Origin: Larix kaempferi | Taxonomy: Eukaryota > Streptophyta > Pinopsida > Pinales > Pinaceae | DNA length: 64,000 bases | Direction: 5' to 3' | Assembly: GCA_027924585.1 (NCBI GenBank) | Contig: BSBM01003518.1 | Coordinates: 1-64,000, forward strand | Part shown: piece after piece, positions 57,652 to 64,000 of the stretch | Numbering within the stretch: position 1 is the stretch's first letter | Layout: every line of letters begins with the position of its first letter | The notes under the pieces: model-generated | What the model was told of the DNA's origin: nothing | Seen by the model: the letters and a program-made list of their open reading frames with translations, nothing else | Database searches by the model: none | Position numbers and translations under genes: made by a program

Positions 57652-58466
57652 TTAGTATAGAGAAACATTATTTAAGGGTATAGTTTCTTCAAAAGAATCT
57701 CCATTATCGTCGAACTGCCAGATGGGATGGTCTACGTTCCCTTCACCAGGCTTCACAGGCACTATGCCAACTGCAATGGCAGAAGCATAAACATGAACAT
57801 GAAATAGCTCGGTCCAATCTAGGAATATAAAAATAGTTGCAGTCACTAACTTTTCCTTCAAGGTATAAAAATACTTTTGAAAGTCTGGTGTCCATACAAA
57901 ATGAGATCCCTCTTGAGCAGCTTATCTAATGGTGTGTGATTCTAGCATAGTGCCTTATGAAATTCAAGTAATACCCCCAGTTTCATGTGTAGCATTTTCA
58001 TAGAAGTGGGAGGGGGTAAGTCAACTATAACTGCTATCTTTGCTTTATCTACCAACAAATCTTCCTTACATACTACATGCCCTAACAAAACTCCAAAAGG
58101 TGTACATAAAATGAACTTCTTTCAATTTCATAAAATCGGTGTCTACATCTATTTAACATAAGTATAAGTACCTAAATATGCTCCTTCAATAGGCTGCTGT
58201 CCAATAATCTAGGTATACCTTTATAACTTTATGCATGAATTCTTTGAACATAAAAACCACAATCCTGGAAAATACATAGGTGCATTCTTTAATCCAAAAG
58301 GCAGGACATTGTAAGCAAAACTACCCCACTCTGTCGCAAAGGTGATCTTTTTTGTCATGTCTTCTTCAGTGATCCTCACCTGATGATATCTTGAAAAGCC
58401 ATCAGTGAAGGAATATGCCTCCTTTCCTCCCACATTATCCAGCACCTCATCTAAAGGGGTGGGGAA
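57652..58466 (-). pseudogene. Ty3/gypsy remnant D: reverse transcriptase and RNase H
   Basis: On the minus strand, homology opens at 58466 with FPTPLDEVLDNVGGKEAYSF, then FSRYHQVRITEEDMTKKITF and ATEWGSFAYNVLPFGLKNAP, the Ty3-type RT palm. After a stop, the catalytic YLDD position reads VYLDYW, so the second Asp is Tyr (58204-58206). Decayed connection sequence with several stops follows. At 57861-57652 it reads KLVTATIFIFLDW and ELFHVHVYASAIAVG, the start of RNase H, in which the first catalytic Asp (HVDAS in related elements) is also Tyr (57787-57789). Neither enzyme could be active. Integrase is not seen. Confidence 0.9.
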
Positions 58467-58750
58467 TTAAATATTTTTCAAAAGGGCAAGTAAGCCAGTT
58501 TATGTCAATTTGTTTTACCTAATAACGGAAGGAAACAAGGGCAGTTATAATGGTGACCGAAGATAAGGAAGCAATGGTATTAATGGCAAGAAAGCGAAGC
58601 TGTACTTCCATTCTATGAGTTACCCGATCTGAGGAGACCGAGCGTTAGCGATAATTCTATTGACGAGAGCGGTAGCGAGGAGTCAGTCTAATATGCGACC
58701 GAACGGAAGCGCTAGCAAGAAAGAGAGTGTCTACAAACTAAAAGGATAAG
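58467..58750. other. Unassigned spacer between retroelement pieces
   Basis: A 'gagcgttagcga', 'gagcggtagcga' and 'gaagcgctagca' series (58630-58715) forms a short degenerate repeat. No coding homology links to remnant D. Confidence 0.5.
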
Positions 58751-58754
58751 GAAG

Positions 58755-59235
58755 CGTAGAAGCGTCTTTGAGCCTGCCTTCCTATCTTCATTCTTCGGCC
58801 TTCCGGATGACTAGCAGGAAAGAATTTATTATATGTGGGGGGCCATCCCAATAAGTAGTGGGCAGGGCTATATGGGCTGGGCTAAGTCGGGAAAGGGCTA
58901 ACAGGACTTAGAGATGGCTTATATCGATCAATATCTTTATGGGCAGGAATATAAATAAAGTGGTATTCAAGGAACGTAAGTCGCTTGCCCTCGGAGGGTT
59001 AGGAACGGTGAAGCTTTACCAGAGATAGAGCGTCTTTGGGCCTGCCTTCCTACCAGGAATTTGCTCTTGGTGGCCTGCAAAGAATTGGGCCTGAAAGAAG
59101 TGGCCTGCCTTATCCGCCTGAAAAGAGAGTTATTATCTGAAGATAGCGTTCATTGGGCAGAAGATCCGGTCAAAGCAAAAGCGTTCCTTGGGCCAGCTTT
59201 CATTGGCCTGCCTTCCTAAAGCGTTCATTTGGCTA
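58755..59235. repeat. Degenerate repeat 'agcgttcattgggcctgccttcct'
   Basis: The unit occurs near 58760 ('agcgtctttgagcctgccttcct'), 59028 ('agcgtctttgggcctgccttcct'), 59145, 59180-59215 and 59218, with partial copies ('gggcctgaaagaagtggcctgcc') between. The best two share over 20 bases with one difference. Confidence 0.8.
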
Positions 59236-60479
59236 GTTGTGATGAAATTGAAGTCCCTATCTTCAGCTAAGGGAACAGACCTTAAAAAAGGTATACATTG
59301 AGCCAATTTATATATATATATGTAATTGCGCGTAGTGAGGAGACTATAGATAAGTAATATATAGGTTCGCTCCCACAGAGGAGGAAAGGCCTTTGAAGTT
59401 CATCCTCTGGATAAGGGCGTAGAAGCGTAGAAGCGTGGATTAGTACGACTTAGTAAGGACTACTAACTTTTTGACTAACTTACTGGTCTTGGTTGGGACT
59501 ACTAACTTAAAGGTTTTGGTATTACTTCAAATTTATGCTAAAGAGCGTGGTACCATGAAGTGTAGAGTTGCCTTCCTTATTACTAGCAGGAAATAGATTC
59601 GCAGAATATAAGGAAGCAGTGGTAAAAGGGCTCTTTATAATATCCCTCACTATTTAGAATATCTCAGTAAACAGACTTACGAGAGCACTCACAGACTTAC
59701 GGGTAGGTCATATCCCTGTAATATCCCTGGTAGGACAGGAAGAATATGCGGTAGTAGGTCCTGGTAGGTCATACTTTTGCCTATATTACTTTTCTGTCAT
59801 TTTTAGGGCTTGCGCATGGTTGAAAACTTTATGGACAAGAAAGATCAGTTGTGGGTAACTTGGTTTTACCTAATAACATACCTCGATGGATGGAAAGCCT
59901 TCCTCGCCGCTCCGCGCTTCGGGCTTCAACTCCGTGCCTTGCCCTCCTACCGTTGAGTAAGCCATCCTTCCTGGCAGGGAGGGTTTTGCAACCTTATTGT
60001 TTATTGGAAACCCCACCAGAGCTCAGAAAATAAGTTTACTTGCCCGAATAAACCTCAGCCGATTCTACAAGCAACTCCTTCCCTTTTGACTGCTCGCCAC
60101 AAACTACACCCAGAGCACTAATCCCCTCCGCAGCCTTAGGATAACCTTGAGTCGTCGACCCGACAGATCGCCGCACCAAACACCCTCCTTCCTAGCTATT
60201 CAAAACGTTGCTCCCACAATTAGCAAAATAAGCAGCATTATCCTTCAAGACCTCAGCTCTTTCTTCCACACACTAGTGCTTCCCTTAACCAGAACAGCCC
60301 CTTCAAAGCTTCCAAAACGTAACGGCGTCACCACAGGACTTGTATCCAGGCCAACCACGCCTGCGTCTTGAGTCGATGAGGAAACAAAACCAAATGGACT
60401 AAACACGCTCGCTGTCCAAGTTATCCTAGTATTTATAAACTCCAACCTGCCCTTTTAATTAACTGACAAGCATGCAGAG
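59236..60479. other. Unassigned region
   Basis: 'tagaagcgtagaagcgtgg' (59418-59436) and 'ggtaggtcata', 'tatccctg' phrases (59700-59770) are short repeats. Frames at 59851-60033 and 60147-60371 have no recognised motif. The sequence lies between two same-strand retroelement pieces but shows no homology to the protease or Gag-like parts expected there. Confidence 0.45.
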
Positions 60480-60640
60480 CCGGAGCCCGCCCAAGAGCTT
60501 TGGAATAATAGCAAGAAGCCCTGGAGCAAGAGAATTTGACCTGAAGCCAGCCCTGGGAGCCTTTATAAAATAAGGAGCCCATACCAGGAGCACTGGTTCA
60601 AATAGCTAGAAGCCCGGGAGCATTGAAAGAAGAATAATTC
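60480..60640. repeat. Degenerate repeat 'aatagcaagaagccc.ggagca'
   Basis: Copies near 60505 ('aataatagcaagaagccctggagca'), 60545 ('ctgaagccagccctgggagc'), 60570 and 60602 ('aaatagctagaagcccgggagca') recur at about 40-50 bp. Confidence 0.7.
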
Positions 60641-60879
60641 GCTTGAGATATTCTTGACCGCTACTGCCGCTAAAGAAACAACCTGTCGTGGTGGGATCCT
60701 CAGCCGGATTGATTGATTCTAGACAGCCAGAAACTTAAGTCATGAGATCTTTGCGCGCAGCCAGTGGAATCTCTGATAAGTATTGTTTATTTTCGGATAT
60801 TTTATCTTCCCACTTTCTAATCTAATAATCTTTGGTGCTTAATTCTGGAACGTTCTGCAAGTGCATCCAGAGGCACGAA
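60641..60879. other. Unassigned spacer
   Basis: Short stretch with no recognised gene, immediately beyond the downstream end of retroelement piece E. Confidence 0.4.
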
Positions 60880-62967
60880 GTGGAGCCGATGAGGCAAGAA
60901 AGCCCCTCTACACCAACCTGCGCTCTATGGAACATCACTTCAACTGTGGCCATCTGTTTATCTAATTCCTCTTGCTCCGGAGTGGGCTTTGTTTTTAGTT
61001 TATACTGAAGATCTGCATTATGTGCCTGTAATGTCTGAACTATCTCCTGTACTTTAATAGGATTTTATTGTGCAGAAAACTGTGAACCCTATTCATTAGA
61101 TACAGTCGGAATGAGGGCGTAGACTTAATCTACTGCACTCACCAAAGAAGCATTCTCAGTTGCTGTTTTTGAGTGTTTATTTTGTACATAAACATGTTTC
61201 TATTGAACTTCCATAAGGGATCGGCCTAGTGCGCACGATTATCCAACTCGGTCATAATAGAAACCATATAATTATGAAGTTCACGTGAGGGTATCTGCGA
61301 TAGATCAAGTTCAGCATACGACAGCCGTTGAGTAAAATCACTTTAGGCATACACACCCATCACATGTGCAAGAAGAGCCCGAGGATTGATCTTAATAACT
61401 ATCCTCTAAACCCTACTTCCGTGGTGAGTCTCTAGATTGGAACTTGGTACTAGGGACAGCTTAGGTGTCGTTGGCACTGTAATACTTGGCACGCACGGAG
61501 GTTACTTAAGTGCTGATGAAGTAGTATCTATCTATAATGCCGTAATTACTCTAACTGCTTAGATTAATCCTTATTTCAAATATGTTGAGCCTCTATGTTA
61601 GATTGAAATATGGTCACAATCTCCTAAACTCTCTAGGGCGTAGGTGCTGTGCCCAAATAAGCTCCGTCTTATTGTTGTTGCTGGGGTGACTGCTGCTGAG
61701 CATCTCGCTCCTGGTTAGACTACTCTGTGTTCAATCCTAGGTCAGACTGGCTATCAAATTTATTTCACTTGACTGGTTGTTTTGCTGTTTTCATGAACTG
61801 TTATACTGGGTTCTGAATCAGAATAATATGTAGTGCTAGTGACTTTTACCTTAAATCATGATACGGGTGATGGAGATGAACTAACTGATGTTCTAGGGCA
61901 CTTTACCTTTTCAGTCTCTGACTTCTCCTACATATCTTCGTCATGCTTCCTCTTTTTGAAATCGGGGATGTTAATGTACTGGGAATGGGATCTTGAGGCC
62001 TCGACCTCTGGGGATTTCTTTTTTAAGGCACTGCTCTTTGTCACTCCGGTAATTTCAACATCTTCATATTCAATCTTTGGTCACAGCTCCTCAGGCCATT
62101 CTACAACCACAGCCTTAATATCTGCCTCTATGATGCAAAAGGGTAAAGCTTCCGCAGGAACTTGAGGATCATAATGAGGTGTTAGATAGACATTATGTAA
62201 ATCAACTTCGAAACAAATAAAAGGATCATACTTATCCACAAGAAACTGCGCAATCTAGAAGGATTCAACAGTTTCCTGTATCATCTGAGTATACCATCAT
62301 TGGAATGCCATGTTGGTCTCCTTCTAAACTTGCTTATCTGTGCTGAACTGCCATATATTTCACTTCGACGCAGGGAAAGATGCAGTCACTTTAGTATCAT
62401 AATCTATTAATGTGGGTAGTTTCCATACAATCATAGCTAAAAGTAAAATAACACAACTGTAGTGTAACTCCTTTCCACGCTCTTGGGCATCCAAACAATC
62501 ATGAATGAATTCATTCTGTAAGTAGCATACCCAACACATCCGAATACCTTGCGTGCACCGCTCAGCTGCATGGAACACTCCTGCCGGGCAGTATTCATCC
62601 TTTCTGCATCTGCGCACCAACTTACAAGATAACAACTTTGTTGCAAACCTTACCTATGGATCCTGAATCGCAGAAATGACCACACCGTGCCCAGTACAAT
62701 ACAATACTTTTTATATATTTCGTCCGCAGCTACGCCACGAGCTGAAATCGCTTCGCTAGCATCTTCGCCTGTGCGCAGGAGGCCAGAGACCATGTGCATG
62801 ACCTCCGGATCCACTGGGTATGTGTGGTCCAACCATAAATTTCCACCATGTAATCTGTTCAACATAAATCTAACGCGACTAGAAATACTCGGACTGCAAC
62901 CAAAATGGGGTACATCCAACAGGGTCCTAATACCCGACTTGTACATATGAGTCGATGCTTTCGGCAC
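60880..62967 (-). pseudogene. Retroelement remnant E: N-terminal Gag-type ORF
   Basis: Read on the minus strand from 62967, the frame gives SGIRTLLDVPHFGCSPSI, RVRFMLNRLHGGNLWLDHTY, VDPEVMHMVSGLLRTGEDAS and YKKYCIVLGT, a pattern I associate with the first ORF of a group of plant Ty3-like elements. A second frame (62635-62360) continues with CRKDEYCPAGVFHAAERC, GIRMCWVCYLQNEFIHDCLD and LAMIVWKLPTL. Frame-broken sequence follows (FLVDKYDPFICFEVDLHNVY near 62235, PAEALPFCIIEADIKAVVVE near 62130). Near 61010 a helical run reads VQEIVQTLQAHNADLQYKL and EQEELDKQMATVEVMFHRAQ. Function in the element is unknown to me. Stops throughout make it a pseudogene. A plus-strand frame at 61833-62165 is its shadow. 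Confidence 0.75.
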
Positions 62968-63820
62968 TACCTTTTCCTTTCTGTCTGCTGCAACCTTTAA
63001 CTGGGCATAATTGTAAAACCGAAACTCTGGAAACTGTCCCTAATCCTGTCAATTATAATGCAAGCACTGCGTCAGCAGATAAACTTTTTTTACCATATTA
63101 CTTTTTCATTGATTTATACTATAAGTAATTTGGCTTCTTTAACAACCTTAGTCTTTGTTTGGGATCATGGTCGTTTGGGCATCGACATTTCTACTCTCAG
63201 CTCTTAAATCTTACTTTATCATTCTCACTCTATACTCTGTTTACTCACAGTGCACTGAACTTTCACAACCGTTGCTACCACTGCTACTAACTACTTATTG
63301 TTTTAGCATATGTGAATAAAGCTTTACTCCTGATTAGCTATCCCCTTATAAGATTCCACCCTGTCACCCAATTATGCTCGCCTTCTTAATTATCCTCATG
63401 GGAATTGAAATATATAATTGTAGTCATTAATAACCATTCGCTCCTGTACTTTAATGACTCTGGCCGTCAATATCGTATTGCCCCCCATCACATTGAGTAC
63501 ATCTGTCCCCTCACATTTATTCCAAAGTAAACTTTTAATATTGAGCATAATTGCCAAAAATTGGATGGAGGACTAAAGTAAGGGCAAGTAGTAGAGCGGA
63601 AACAACGAGTAGTTCTTACACTACAAGGAGAATAAATACTATTTATATCTATTGTGAAAATATAGAGAATAATTAAAACATCTATAACTTAACTATATCT
63701 TCCCCGTTGTATTAGCGGAAGTAGCCTAGGGGAAGTGAATTTGAGCTCCCATGTATTTATTAATGAAGGCAGCTATGTGCATGCAGTGGTTGCCACCATA
63801 TGAGGAGAGGGTGTTCAAAT
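62968..63820. other. Unassigned spacer
   Basis: No gene is recognised. The minus-strand frame 63726-63911 is short and overlaps the coiled-coil-like fragment on the other strand. Confidence 0.45.
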
Positions 63821-63822
63821 TT

Positions 63823-64000
63823 TTTACCTTACAATTGAAGAATACCATTACAAAGAAAGATGAATAAATTGCTATTTTGGGAGATACAGTGAAGAATAGA
63901 GAAGCACTCATTGCTTAAATACAAGCAGCAAAAGCTAAAATGCAGAAGGAATTAGATCAATCCACAAACAGGCTTGTTGGTAAATCAGCGTTGAAGGGAG
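63823..64000 (+). pseudogene. Coiled-coil-like coding fragment running off the window
   Basis: The plus strand reads LQLKNTITKKDE, stop, IAILGDTVKNREALIA, stop, IQAAKAKMQKELDQSTNRL, continuing past the right edge. Charged and hydrophobic residues alternate as in a helix. Both stops are TAA in places where CAA (Gln) would continue the helix. It may be another retroelement Gag linker or a fragment of an unrelated gene; the window end prevents a decision. Confidence 0.4.

Larger units (their letters stand above)
57652..62967 (-). mobile_element. Possible single broken Ty3-like element (pieces E and D)
   Basis: Piece E (N-terminal ORF, 62967-60880) lies upstream of piece D (RT and RNase H, 58466-57652) on the same strand, in the order expected of one polyprotein. 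The 2.4 kb between them lacks the protease and Gag-like parts and carries unrelated repeats, so a deletion plus insertion would be needed. Two independent fragments in the same orientation are the alternative. No terminal repeats were found. Confidence 0.4.

Overview
The window reads as gene-poor plant DNA. In both strands I find no rRNA, no tRNA, no bacterial-type operon and no intact gene of a recognised family. The recognisable coding sequence is all retrotransposon debris of plant type: one LINE-like reverse-transcriptase remnant and at least five fragments of Ty3/gypsy-like polyproteins, all broken by stops and frameshifts. Plant-type retroelements, a base composition that looks moderate by eye, and a mosaic of short dispersed repeats and small GC-rich palindromes fit a very large seed-plant (perhaps gymnosperm) mitochondrial genome. 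Nuclear intergenic DNA of a plant remains possible, because no mitochondrial gene exon was recognised to settle it.

Layout. 0-5 kb: unassigned sequence with one coding-like small open frame (1111-1356, minus), a clean 61-bp tandem duplication (1587-1720) and a decayed repeat rich in Ala/Ser/Thr/Gly codons when read in reverse. 5-13 kb: unassigned, with a 2-kb AT-rich desert (about 7.0-9.2 kb) and a degenerate array (10.2-10.8 kb). 13.0-14.4 kb: LINE remnant, plus strand. 15.2-16.1 and 23.1-26.6 kb: the densest tracts of a short dispersed motif around 'catatctacgt'. 17.9-20.2 kb: Ty3-like remnant A, plus strand. 28.6-30.6 kb: related remnant B, minus strand. 31.1-31.7 kb: fragment C, plus strand. 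32.7-34.1, 36.8-38.7 and 44.1-44.8 kb: three blocks of one degenerate repeat family. 35.4-36.7 kb: GC-richer sequence with inverted repeats. 39-56 kb: a succession of different degenerate tandem arrays, and one open frame with a membrane-anchor-like start (53670-53879, minus). 57.65-58.47 and 60.88-62.97 kb: two minus-strand Ty3-like pieces that may be one broken element. The right edge holds a coiled-coil-like fragment.

The genes do not form a working system. Two patterns deserve a second look. First, most of the non-coding space resolves into different short repeat families at various stages of decay, some shared between distant blocks. Second, in the Ty3-like remnants the key aspartate of the protease, the reverse transcriptase and the RNase H is each replaced by tyrosine. 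Repeat calls, alignments and family assignments were made by eye and from memory of the families; no search was run.
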